Shown: positions 31,001 to 38,125 of the stretch, one piece after another | Layout of the letters: the number at the start of each line of letters is the position of its first letter | Numbering within the stretch: position 1 is the stretch's first letter | Assembly: GCA_039105265.1 (NCBI GenBank) | Contig: JAPFFF010000004.1 | Span: 2,108,001 to 2,172,000 of the forward strand | Direction: 5' to 3' | Length of the DNA: 64,000 bases | Origin: Tritrichomonas musculus | Lineage: Eukaryota > Parabasalia > Tritrichomonadida > Tritrichomonadidae | Translations under genes and position numbers: made by a program | Notes under the pieces: model-generated | Seen by the model: the letters and a program-made list of their open reading frames with translations, nothing else | What the model was told of the DNA's origin: nothing | Databases searched by the model: none

Positions 31001-32167
31001 TTTGAATTTGCCATCACATTTATCTACATGTCTGTTGAATCTGTCAATATTGTTATTTCCTTTGTGAATGTATGAACCACAATGAGGACATATATGAATG
31101 TTTGTTAATGCTTCAGCATCAATGATGTACATGATATGAAGTATCTTATCTTTTGAATACAACAGAGCTGAAAATGTTTTGTTTGATTCATCAGTGTTGT
31201 GCCATTGGTCTTGAATATCATAAATATGTTTCTCTTTGTCATATTCATAGATGTTGACATTGATGTTATGATTCTTGGCTGATTCTTTCATTTCTTCAAT
31301 CGTGATTCCTTTGAATGTGTTGATGAATTGATTTGCTGCTTTTGAAGGTTTTGTTGAATAAGTTATTCCGTGTTCTTCACATAATATTTTCTTTGCTGCT
31401 GCTGTTCTGTTGGAGATTTTAAATGTTCGTGTTTCAATAAGTTGCTTATTCAAACAGCAAGCAAGGAAACGATACCAACATAAACAATCATCAACGTTAT
31501 CCATAATGATATATTTATTTTTAATGAACTCTTCTGGTAATCCATCAATCTTACCTGTTATCTTAACGACACGAGAGATTGTAAATGAAACAGACCAAAC
31601 GATACACAATTTGATGTTTGAAGCAGTGGTTTCATATTCATGAATCTTTGATTCAATATACAGTTTAACTTTATCAATATCTTTATTCTCTCTAACGATT
31701 ATCGGTACTGATGATTTATAATTCTTCCATTTGATTTCACTTGCTTCATATGTATATCTTTCGTTTTCATTCTTTGGTGGTATCTCAAATATACCAGTCA
31801 ATTGAAAATATATTTTGAACGGTTTCACTTCTTGTTTAAATACTGTTTCAGTCAAATATTCATTGATGTCTTCAATTGATGAAACTCCGTTCTTGTAATA
31901 TATTTTTATCGGTTCTTTACTGTCTTCATCTAATCGTTCAACCTTTTCATTATCATTTGGGAATTGGTCAATGAAATGACTGCATGCTTCAACTGCTTCA
32001 TCAAAGTTCTCAGGTTCATTGATTATGAAATATGAGTCATGTTTTGAATGAACACCTTTATAGCCAAACTTTTTGAGGTATTCAATTAATTCAGCATTTT
32101 CATTGTTGAATCGAATGTCTTCATATCGTTGAGGTTGTTTGTTTGTCTTTGGCGGTAATGGTCTCAA
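28007..32167 (-). CDS. Protein-primed DNA polymerase B with internal HNH module (Polinton 1)
   Basis: About 1386 residues; the exact start is not fixed. Exonuclease motifs are D431/E433 (TYDFETME), N531-D536 (NSSRFD) and Y668-D672. Polymerase motif A is at D923 (DFNSLYPS), motif B at ~1120-1127 (KISMNGSYG) and motif C at D1220/D1222 (SVDTDSLY). An HNH-type zinc module at ~790-840 (CHLCG, LDRIDNNKGH, CAECNRLR) sits between the exonuclease and polymerase parts. A C2H2-type finger is at 360-384. A Cys-rich segment at 223-239 (DNVDDCLCWYRFLACCL) sits where Polinton 2 has an OTU-like Cys/His region. It replicates the linear element from a protein primer (family knowledge). Confidence 0.9.
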   Translation of the reverse strand: MRPLPPKTNKQPQRYEDIRFNNENAELIEYLKKFGYKGVHSKHDSYFIINEPENFDEAVEACSHFIDQFPNDNEKVERLDEDSKEPIKIYYKNGVSSIEDINEYLTETVFKQEVKPFKIYFQLTGIFEIPPKNENERYTYEASEIKWKNYKSSVPIIVRENKDIDKVKLYIESKIHEYETTASNIKLCIVWSVSFTISRVVKITGKIDGLPEEFIKNKYIIMDNVDDCLCWYRFLACCLNKQLIETRTFKISNRTAAAKKILCEEHGITYSTKPSKAANQFINTFKGITIEEMKESAKNHNINVNIYEYDKEKHIYDIQDQWHNTDESNKTFSALLYSKDKILHIMYIIDAEALTNIHICPHCGSYIHKGNNNIDRFNRHVDKCDGKFKKDFIPSREALPYCPHILNNPVYLYCLSYELEWKPTIHYITYDFETMEQKIEKKVSDKSVINSRLIPLSVSSCVKLDKGLITKNFDIRTNDFIAKWIEWLFVVGCDVYVDKLNHLKSFIKDKSEEELNKIDTSLKTITVFGFNSSRFDSNLFKEQLIKNHWSIDSGMIGTATSLKQFILKSSKYPIRLRFIDAQAFVAGGTLKQFGIDFGGISNSSKGVFPYEAINNENYNEVLSKSEPFAYEDFYSYLNQKNPLTQSDYEEYLIDSKRFATRWDYLLSYNDNDVEMMINPIDNLIQMNAEYKVDLISNLSLSKNASCIKYALAYKDFNPKNDYEIINKSNTFKPTMKWWLNKCDNYRKQDMKHNFCLQKGDSSLQTNQNQRDISKCVSEKDFEAFMKLYESNETGKCHLCGEHFTYNNKPTLDRIDNNKGHQIDNCLLACAECNRLRQRDDDKITRTKIQLKKFCKLHHLPTLITDEKEYYNLRENITGGLSNVLHRVNIRGQTLINKLKYDAVNDRIISYDTSNIVSHVAGIDFNSLYPSSFSSVKHSFNPYHGGIMYMPGSFIKRFDVYDEQGNKNEKVLNTAMNIIQSKKRFDANPEFIFKAEVKLRCPKNKINDLINFPPVFRNINIMNDEQTIGSYMYKYMKDNKLNSADKETRKLTMLLDTCGTFMTFSNYLLWFLIDHGLIVDDIKSLSLYEAHDGFNQFVCEFMKKRQDILSGKAHGNEKFYKISMNGSYGYDGMNSENFNKVRIVDKNKAFQLIASDTYRNGCKLSNDCYLIQSQPHSFKCTTCLQESFWTLDNAKYWYLTFLYDFLYKCIDMNKIHFNSVDTDSLYMSIAGDMNKPIDQLFDYVIKDKSFYDKHIYSFMPNPAINDVYDEKKILGCCVEKFGANQVALCAKCYTIWSDDKTISLKLKGVSLKKNNIKSSDYKNVIDKQSIMKGKNINLQMNSQLMSKITVIKNALTAAHSKMLVLSNHCCCPYVNGFTAKDYFIENH

Positions 32168-32253
32168 TAATATATTTTCAGATTTAATTAATTGAAGGGC
32201 TTTGTTGAGTGCATCATGAGCTATTTTAATGTTGTTCTCGATTTGTTTTTGTT

Positions 32254-32568
32254 TTAGTTTTTGTTCATCATTTTGTTCTTCTTCTTCAAATTGTTCCTCT
32301 TCCTCCTCTTCTTCTTGTTCTTCTGCTTCTTTTTCATTCTATTGACGAAAGCTAATATTGTTGTATCATTGATTCCATTGCCTTCATGTTCTCTAAAACC
32401 GAATGAAGTTAGATAGTTTTCTAAGATTGACTTGAAATGTTTAACATCATAATCAGAAGGTTTAGATGTTGATAAGCGAGGTTTTAATTGAAGTTCATTA
32501 TTGATATACCTGATTTGTTCAATAACAAATGATTTGGTATCTTTTCTATAGTAATAACGAGAACTCAT
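32254..32568 (-). CDS. Small ORF upstream of the polymerase (Polinton 1)
   Basis: 104 residues, starting in an AAATG context. Residues 1-75 are mixed helical and look coding; the last 25 are almost all Lys/Asn/Arg, from an A-rich tract. Function unknown. It lies just before the polymerase gene on the same strand. Confidence 0.4.
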   Translation of the reverse strand: MSSRYYYRKDTKSFVIEQIRYINNELQLKPRLSTSKPSDYDVKHFKSILENYLTSFGFREHEGNGINDTTILAFVNRMKKKQKNKKKRRKRNNLKKKNKMMNKN

Positions 32569-32660
32569 TTATGATATTATTAAAAAATCAAATTATTTGA
32601 AATTTGAAAAAATGTTAAATCAAAAAATAAAAAATATTTCGAGTTTTTTATTTCATTGAA

Positions 32661-33011
32661 ATGTCTGAGTTAAGAGAAATAATAAAACACATTGAAGAAA
32701 TACATAAATTACTTTTGATATTAGAATCAAAACAAGAAGTAAGTGAAGAAGAAGAAACAAATGAAGAAGCAAATACAGAAGCAAACCATAAAAGAACGCG
32801 TTCAATATTCAATTCATCAAAGTTCTTGAACAAGGATGAACGTGAAAAAGTTTTAGAATTTTTGGATGATAAAGTAATGAATGATATAAATAAGTTGCCA
32901 GGACATAAAAGGTGTTCATATACACAAAACTTATTGAAGGAAAAATTGAAGTTAAATGTATCATCATATATGATTAATAGATTATTGGCATTTAAGAACA
33001 ACAAAGAATAA
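32661..33011 (+). CDS. Small helical protein (Polinton 1)
   Basis: 116 residues. There is an N-terminal helix (ELREIIKHIEEIHKLLLILE), an acidic Glu-rich linker (30-48), and a C-terminal helical domain (60-115) ending in a YTQNLLKEKLKLNVSSYMIN segment that looks like a helix-turn-helix. A DNA-binding role is possible but unproved. It starts at AAATG after a T-rich leader and is the first of four plus-strand genes running toward the ATPase. Confidence 0.5.
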   Translation: MSELREIIKHIEEIHKLLLILESKQEVSEEEETNEEANTEANHKRTRSIFNSSKFLNKDEREKVLEFLDDKVMNDINKLPGHKRCSYTQNLLKEKLKLNVSSYMINRLLAFKNNKE

Positions 33012-33049
33012 AAATATCATTTAATTAATTTATTTATTTTTGATTTAAA

Positions 33050-33295
33050 ATGAATAGTGCAATTAACGGTTTGAGTTGTGATACATCAGCTTTACATGCT
33101 CAGTTTCGAATAGTTAAAGACAAGATATTCAATGAATGTATGAATTCTGAAGATGATGCATTAAACGGAAAGTTTGATAAGATGATTCACATATTGTCGA
33201 TATATAAACAACTATTTAATGATATTGAATCGATTAAAATACAATTAAGAGCTATTGATGAACGTATCAAATCAGCTGAACAAATGACTTTGTAA
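33050..33295 (+). CDS. Small helical protein (Polinton 1)
   Basis: 81 residues, mostly alpha-helical, with a coiled-coil-like second half (LFNDIESIKIQLRAIDERI). Function unknown. It starts at AAATG after TTTATTTTTG and lies 38 bp after the preceding gene. Confidence 0.45.
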   Translation: MNSAINGLSCDTSALHAQFRIVKDKIFNECMNSEDDALNGKFDKMIHILSIYKQLFNDIESIKIQLRAIDERIKSAEQMTL

Positions 33296-33333
33296 ATGAA
33301 TCATTAATGTATTTGGTTTTATTTTTGTTCAAA

Positions 33334-33918
33334 ATGAGTTTAAATCGTGCTAGAATTTTATCGTCAGAAAACGATGCATCAGTTAAGCAGGAACAATCAA
33401 CCAGTATTAATATAAACATCAAACCAAAGAATCAAAGACCAATTCAACCAGTTGAATATCCATCAGTTCAACCATTACCTCAAACATCTCAAGCCACAAA
33501 TTTTACTATACCTCAGATGAGTGGAGTATATCAATCACCGCAACCAACAAACAGCGTTTCACTAGAAAGAGGTATCAGTGATATTGGTGCTGATATAACA
33601 GAACTTGAAACCAAAAACAAATTCCTTGAGATATTGTTATCAATCTATGAAACAAACCCAATAAAAGTCAATGATTTATTGATTTGTCATTCAAATACAT
33701 TAATGGAGCTCATCAAATTACTAACACAAGCTGATAAAGTTGAATTGATTGTCAATGATGATTGTGCGTGTAATGGTTGTGTTTCTCGTTCCAAATATAT
33801 TTTAATTGATAGGATATTGGTTTACAAAAATAATGAATCAAATGACTTGAAATACAAATATAATAGCATTTATACAGAACTCATTAGACACAACATTTCA
33901 TTGAAAACATGTATTTAA
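33334..33918 (+). CDS. Conserved Polinton protein of unknown function (element 1 copy)
   Basis: I place the start at the ATG at 33334 (AAATG after a T-rich leader), not the earlier ATG at 33307. The protein has 194 residues. The first ~85 are Gln/Pro-rich and disordered. The C-terminal ~105 residues form a domain shared with the Polinton 2 protein at 44898-45422: KVELIVNDDCACNGCVSRSK here against EVEVQLNEDVGCCAAKSNPI there, and LKYKYNSIYTELIRHNISL against LKQVYNKEYNELVNNYHVC. Paired Cys residues suggest metal binding or disulphides. In both elements the gene sits among capsid or ATPase genes. Confidence 0.6.
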   Translation: MSLNRARILSSENDASVKQEQSTSININIKPKNQRPIQPVEYPSVQPLPQTSQATNFTIPQMSGVYQSPQPTNSVSLERGISDIGADITELETKNKFLEILLSIYETNPIKVNDLLICHSNTLMELIKLLTQADKVELIVNDDCACNGCVSRSKYILIDRILVYKNNESNDLKYKYNSIYTELIRHNISLKTCI

Positions 33919-34084
33919 AAACCAATAAATGATATATGAAATATTAGTTGTTTCATTATTAACAGGTTTATTTTTAGTGAAGATTGTTGAAGTATCTTTA
34001 ATGATGCCTGACAAAGAACCAGAACTCAGTGAAGAGATAAGAACAAAAATGTATTCATGAAGAGCTTTAACGAAAACTAAAGAA

Positions 34085-34906
34085 ATGAAACGTTTCATGA
34101 AACCCACTCAGTTTAATTACAAAGAGATTTTATTCTCTAGTGGTTCTGATTATGATGATGACCAAATGAGTTTTGCATTTGAATATGAATCATTCAAGCC
34201 AACTGTTAATGAAACAACATTTAATATTGATGACGAGATGAATAAAGCATATCAACGCAATGAATCAAAAATAAAGAATGAATCAATCAGACCAATCGCA
34301 AACGGTATTTATTCATATTACAATTCATTGAACATACTCGTTGGTCAGCAAGGTAAAGGAAAGAGTCATATAATGCTACGAGATGTTATTCAAATGTCTC
34401 GAATGAAGAACGCTGGCTTTCATTTAATTGTTTATGTATCACGAAACGGAACAATCAACGATGCTACATTCGAAAGTCAACGCGAATTGATACAGCTACC
34501 AATAAAAACTGTTGCTGACAGCAATGCTGAAGAATATCTTAAACAACTTGATTTATATAAAGAATTGTATAACAAATATTCATCAACACCAAAAATAGTA
34601 ATCGATGAAAAGAAGTTAAACGATATGTTTGAGTTTCTTCATATCAATAAACTAGGTCAACCGAATAAACCGCTAAATACTATCATTCTTTGTGAGGACT
34701 TCTTGAAATCGAAACTAATTAAATCATCTTATTTTATCAATACCATTAGTCAGCTTCGACACAAGAATCTAATCATATTCGTTAACATTCAGTTCTTCAA
34801 AGCTTTAACAACAGAATGGAAAAATAATGCAACATCATTCTTCATCTTCAGTGGTTATTCACGACAGAAACTCGGCTACATATATCAACAAGTTCCATTT
34901 CCATAG
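34085..34906 (+). CDS. A32-type genome-packaging ATPase (Polinton 1)
   Basis: 273 residues. Walker A is G87-S94 (GQQGKGKS). A Walker B-like strand is TIILCEDF, and the sensor region runs on with LRHKNLIIFVNIQ. It is related to FtsK/HerA ATPases that pump DNA into capsids in Polintons, adenovirus-unrelated DNA viruses and giant viruses (A32). The Polinton 2 relative is at 40302-41168. It starts at AAATG. It is the last gene recognised in element 1. Confidence 0.85.
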   Translation: MKRFMKPTQFNYKEILFSSGSDYDDDQMSFAFEYESFKPTVNETTFNIDDEMNKAYQRNESKIKNESIRPIANGIYSYYNSLNILVGQQGKGKSHIMLRDVIQMSRMKNAGFHLIVYVSRNGTINDATFESQRELIQLPIKTVADSNAEEYLKQLDLYKELYNKYSSTPKIVIDEKKLNDMFEFLHINKLGQPNKPLNTIILCEDFLKSKLIKSSYFINTISQLRHKNLIIFVNIQFFKALTTEWKNNATSFFIFSGYSRQKLGYIYQQVPFP

Positions 34907-35270
34907 ATGTTGACAACAGAAAAACATCTATGCTAACAACATTCAAACATCGATGTTGACAACAGAAAAACATCTATGCTAACAACATACAAACATCTAT
35001 GCTAACAACATACAAACATCTATGCTAACAACATTCAAACATCGATGCTGACAACAGAAAAACATCTACGCTAACAACAGATAAACATCTATGCTAACAA
35101 CAGACAAACATCTATGCTAACAACATTCAAACATCGATGCTGACAACAGAAAAACATCTACGCTAACAACAGATAAACATCTATGCTAACAACAGACAAA
35201 CATTGATGCTGACAACAGATAAACATCTATGCTAACAACAGATAAACATTGATGCTAACAACATACAAAC
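34907..35270 (+). repeat. 23-bp satellite array B (about 16 copies)
   Basis: Same unit and orientation as array A (15110-15690). Here the CTATG/CTAAC variants are commoner. It fills the space between Polinton 1 and the left TIR of Polinton 2, which begins 8 bp after the last unit. Confidence 0.9.
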
Positions 35271-35277
35271 ATCAAAC

Positions 35278-35498
35278 AGTAGTATATACGAGTCGGTTTC
35301 CGCTGGGGCTGGCACCCCAAGCGTCAACACGAACTCGTCATAAAAGAAAAAGAAAAAGAAAAGAAAAGAAAAAAGAAAAAAAGAAAAAAATATTCTTGTT
35401 CTCACTACTGCTCCCCATCAATGAAACGGCACAGGTACCCCACCCCACAACCGCCCATCTATGAAACGGCACAGGTACCAGCCCCGAGAATCTCGTAC
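35278..35498 (+). repeat. Left TIR of Polinton 2 (221 bp)
   Basis: It begins AGTAGTATATACGAGTCGG. A hairpin lies at 35301-35323 (CGCTGGGG, loop, CCCCAAGCG). An A/G-rich AAAAG/AAAG tract lies at ~35340-35390. Two copies of ATGAAACGGCACAGGTACC are at 35421-35439 and 35461-35479, exactly 40 bp apart. It ends GAGAATCTCGTAC. The right TIR matches apart from the length of the AAAAG tract and one or two bases near the inner end. Confidence 0.95.
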
Positions 35499-35528
35499 CT
35501 ACTACAACAAAAATTAAAATAAAAGAAG

Positions 35529-35879
35529 TTAGATTTTACTAAGTAGTTCTTCTATATGAGGTAGTTCAGCATTAGTTTGAACACCTACATCCCAAAGGTC
35601 TTCAGTTTGAACACCTATCTCTTTATATTCATAGGGAATAAAATGACACTCTGTCACTATAAACATTTCTTCTTCTTCTTCTTCTTGATGTTCCTTATAG
35701 TTTTTATACAAGCCCAATCGCTTTTTTTTCTTTGGGAACTTGGTAATGTTTCTTTCTTTGTCATCAAGAGGATAATGACGATGTTCATTATTATCAATTC
35801 TATCAACAATGATTTTCCCCCACTTGTTCATACGAAAATAAAAATGAAATGAATCATTTAAAAAGTGAGTAAATGTCAT
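35529..35879 (-). CDS. Small protein with two GVQT motifs (Polinton 2)
   Basis: I place the start at the ATG at 35877-35879 (116 residues, AAATG context). The N-terminus is aromatic, the middle is basic (KFPKKKKRLGLYK), then comes an acidic run, and the C-terminus carries EIGVQTED and DVGVQTN 10 residues apart (motifs near residues 89 and 99). GVQT(E/D) fits the consensus bound by dynein light chain LC8. Its start codon overlaps that of the divergent HNH gene within AAATGTCATTT. Function unknown. Confidence 0.55.
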   Translation of the reverse strand: MTFTHFLNDSFHFYFRMNKWGKIIVDRIDNNEHRHYPLDDKERNITKFPKKKKRLGLYKNYKEHQEEEEEEMFIVTECHFIPYEYKEIGVQTEDLWDVGVQTNAELPHIEELLSKI

Positions 35880-35881
35880 TT
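35871..35881. promoter_or_regulatory. AAATGTCATTT: overlapping divergent start codons
   Basis: This 11-bp near-palindrome holds ATG for the plus-strand HNH gene (35873) and, on the other strand, ATG for the GVQT protein (35879). Each gene's leader lies inside the other gene. Polinton 1 shows a similar arrangement at 16116-16135. Confidence 0.5.
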
Positions 35882-36208
35882 GTGCCACTCAAAGGCTTTA
35901 CTAACGACTATGAGATACTGAATAGGTACCCCTTTACTATAAGACGTAAGAGTAATCATTTTATATGCAAAGATGCAAAACATATAAAGGGGTATATACG
36001 AGTATGTCTAAATGGCAACTACTACTTGAAACATGTACTTATAGCAAGACAGTTCATACCTAATGATGACCCACAACATAAAATAGAGGTAGACCATATC
36101 AATAGGAATAGGGCTGACTACCATCTAAGCAACTTAAGATGGATAACCCCAACTGATAGTAACTATAACAGGGATATGCCCAAAATTATAAATGCGAGGG
36201 CAGATTAG
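35873..36208 (+). CDS. NUMOD-HNH endonuclease-type protein (Polinton 2)
   Basis: 111 residues. The NUMOD4-like start FVPLKGFTNDYEILNRYPFT is close to that of the Polinton 1 protein at 27313-27951. The HNH_3 core follows: YLKHVLIARQFIPNDD, KIEVDHINRNRADYHLSNLR. It lacks the extra C-terminal region of the element 1 relative. The likely role is homing or nicking (family knowledge). Its 3' end overlaps the next minus-strand gene by 23 bp. Confidence 0.75.
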   Translation: MSFVPLKGFTNDYEILNRYPFTIRRKSNHFICKDAKHIKGYIRVCLNGNYYLKHVLIARQFIPNDDPQHKIEVDHINRNRADYHLSNLRWITPTDSNYNRDMPKIINARAD

Positions 36209-36449
36209 ATATTTGGTACTCTAAGAACTCAAAGGCAAAATGTTCTATTTGGTCGATAAATTCCAAATCACCATCTTTCATCATTACACCAAGAAATTCA
36301 GGTTCGAAATACTCAGCAGCTAACTCTTTTATCTTATTAATTAAAATATTACATACTCCCTCATTAGTCTCACATCTATAATCATAGAGGTAAGACACTA
36401 TTTTATAGAGGATATATATACGCTCTTTTATGGTCATGAAATTAGCCAT
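36186..36449 (-). CDS. Small helical protein (Polinton 2)
   Basis: 87 residues, predicted all-helical (TIKERIYILYKIVSYLYDY, INKIKELAAEYFEPEFLGVM). No recognised domain. It starts at AAATG and is divergent from the protease gene 71 bp away. Confidence 0.5.
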   Translation of the reverse strand: MANFMTIKERIYILYKIVSYLYDYRCETNEGVCNILINKIKELAAEYFEPEFLGVMMKDGDLEFIDQIEHFAFEFLEYQISNLPSHL

Positions 36450-36520
36450 TTATACAGAAATAAAAAAAAAAAAATGAAATAAACAACATCTTCTTCTTCT
36501 TTCTTTTATTTGATTTTTAA

Positions 36521-38101
36521 ATGACAAGTGATGTAGGTACACAAACTAAACCTAACAATAAAATACAACTACTACAAGGTACTATTAAATTTCGACCTAA
36601 ACTAGTTGATAGAGATGTTGCAAGATTAACAAGAGGTTTGGGTCAAACTATATGGAAGTTCTCTAATAATCAAATAAATCTACAAAAATTATATGAGACA
36701 TATTTAAATACTAGTATAGCTTTTAAAGACGTACTTGAATTTGCTAATAGACTCAAGAGAGAGAGACCAAAAGCAAAATTTTCAGGTTGTGTGTTTGCGA
36801 TTAAGAAAAATCAAGATGATAAAGATGAACATGGGCATTACATAACAGTATTAAAGCCATATCAATATACTCTCCAAGAATCAGATCAAGGTATATTAAC
36901 AGAGATAAAATTACATTATGATATTATCAACATAAGGATATCTCGAATGAAGACTGAGGAGGAAAAACAAGCAGCTAGAGAACTGAGAGAGCAGATGAAA
37001 GAAAGAACATTGAAAAGTGATAAGAAAGAATATAAAACTAGAGGTATTCAAACAGATGATATACCAGAATTGGCTCCATTACCCAGACCTCCAACTTTAA
37101 ATCGAAATGATTATCATCTTAACCTTAGGAAAATCGGTAGGAACCGACCCACAAATGTTGAGCCACCAACAAGGGATCAAAATCAAAACAGAATTCAACT
37201 TTTACTTCAAAGTAGTACAAATTTAGACGAGGATGATAGACCTAAGAAAAAATCAAAACAACATAAGAAAAAATCAAAACGACCTCGTTCACCTTCACCT
37301 CCACCACCTCCTCCTTCTCGTTCACCTTCACCTCCACCACCTCCACCACCTCCTCCTCCTTCATCACCACCTCCACAGTTTCCATCATCACATACCTCTC
37401 GAGGTACTAGTCCTCCTCCAAGAGAACCCCGTATGACACCACAGAAGACAGGAGAGTTTACAGTAGACCAAAGACGTCATAAAATTCATGATTGGAGGAG
37501 TTTAGTCAATGATGAAAATATAGAAGAAGATGTTATTGATGACTACTTGAAACTTCTATATAACAAAGGAAAGAGATTGAATAAACAACCTGGTCAAAAT
37601 GAAGCAGAGTTTGATAAAAAGAAAATATTGGTTGTACCTACTGCATTTTATACCCTCCTTTCTATGGCATATGAGACTAATGATATGGAAAAAATACATG
37701 AACTGATGAAAAGTCCTATCTCAGGTAAACAGTCATTTACACATTTCGATAAAGTATTTGTCCCCATTTGCTCAGATGGAGAACATTGGGTTTTATGTAT
37801 TGTTCGATATCCAAAGAAAATAATCGAATGCTATGACTCTGAGAATAAGTCAATGGCACCAGAGGTAAAGACACTTAATAAGTGGATCAATATTTCAGGA
37901 ACAGGTAAGTTAAAAGCAAAATATTATGATGTACCTAGTCAAAGGAATAACAAGGATTGTGGAGTGTTTCTAATGGAATCTTGTCGTACCTTTTTGCATG
38001 AAGGAAATGGTAAGTTTAAACAACGCAATATACCAGATATTAGAAAGAGAATACTTCGAGAACTTCAAAACAATGAATTAGAAACAGGTGTTGTATATTA
38101 A
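36521..38101 (+). CDS. Ulp1/adenain-type cysteine protease with long N-terminal region (Polinton 2)
   Basis: 526 residues. The C-terminal ~170 residues form a C48 protease: H422 (GEHWVLCIV), D439 (CYDSENKS), Q474 and C480 (SQRNNKDCGVFL). Polinton proteases of this type mature virion proteins (family knowledge). The N-terminal ~350 residues include a folded start, LC8-type motifs at residues 6-9 (VGTQTK) and 175-179 (RGIQTDD), a basic patch and a Pro-rich tract (~265-305). The fusion of protease with a long linker may tie it to virion partners. It starts at AAATG and is followed closely by the minor capsid candidate. Confidence 0.88.
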   Translation: MTSDVGTQTKPNNKIQLLQGTIKFRPKLVDRDVARLTRGLGQTIWKFSNNQINLQKLYETYLNTSIAFKDVLEFANRLKRERPKAKFSGCVFAIKKNQDDKDEHGHYITVLKPYQYTLQESDQGILTEIKLHYDIINIRISRMKTEEEKQAARELREQMKERTLKSDKKEYKTRGIQTDDIPELAPLPRPPTLNRNDYHLNLRKIGRNRPTNVEPPTRDQNQNRIQLLLQSSTNLDEDDRPKKKSKQHKKKSKRPRSPSPPPPPPSRSPSPPPPPPPPPPSSPPPQFPSSHTSRGTSPPPREPRMTPQKTGEFTVDQRRHKIHDWRSLVNDENIEEDVIDDYLKLLYNKGKRLNKQPGQNEAEFDKKKILVVPTAFYTLLSMAYETNDMEKIHELMKSPISGKQSFTHFDKVFVPICSDGEHWVLCIVRYPKKIIECYDSENKSMAPEVKTLNKWINISGTGKLKAKYYDVPSQRNNKDCGVFLMESCRTFLHEGNGKFKQRNIPDIRKRILRELQNNELETGVVY

Positions 38102-38125
38102 TAAAGACTTTTTATTCAACTCGAA

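Larger units (their letters stand above)
15791..34906 (+). mobile_element. Polinton/Maverick element 1 (incomplete)
   Basis: About 19.1 kb. The left terminus begins AGTAGTATATATGAGTCGG. The parts are major capsid, rve integrase, packaging ATPase, protein-primed polymerase B, a penton-like candidate, a fibre-like protein, an HNH protein and small proteins, on both strands and with short spacers. This gene set defines Polintons. The element looks broken, with about two breaks. No matching right TIR is seen in the window; the satellite array B follows. It shares terminal bases and several protein families with Polinton 2 but is clearly a different lineage at DNA level. Most frames are open, so it is fairly young as fossils go. 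Confidence 0.85.

Noticed and set aside
35249-35464. ORF across the left TIR (and its mirror at 60675-60905)
   Set aside because: Translation of the TIR and its AAAAG tract. The same peptide arises from both TIR copies and has no start context.
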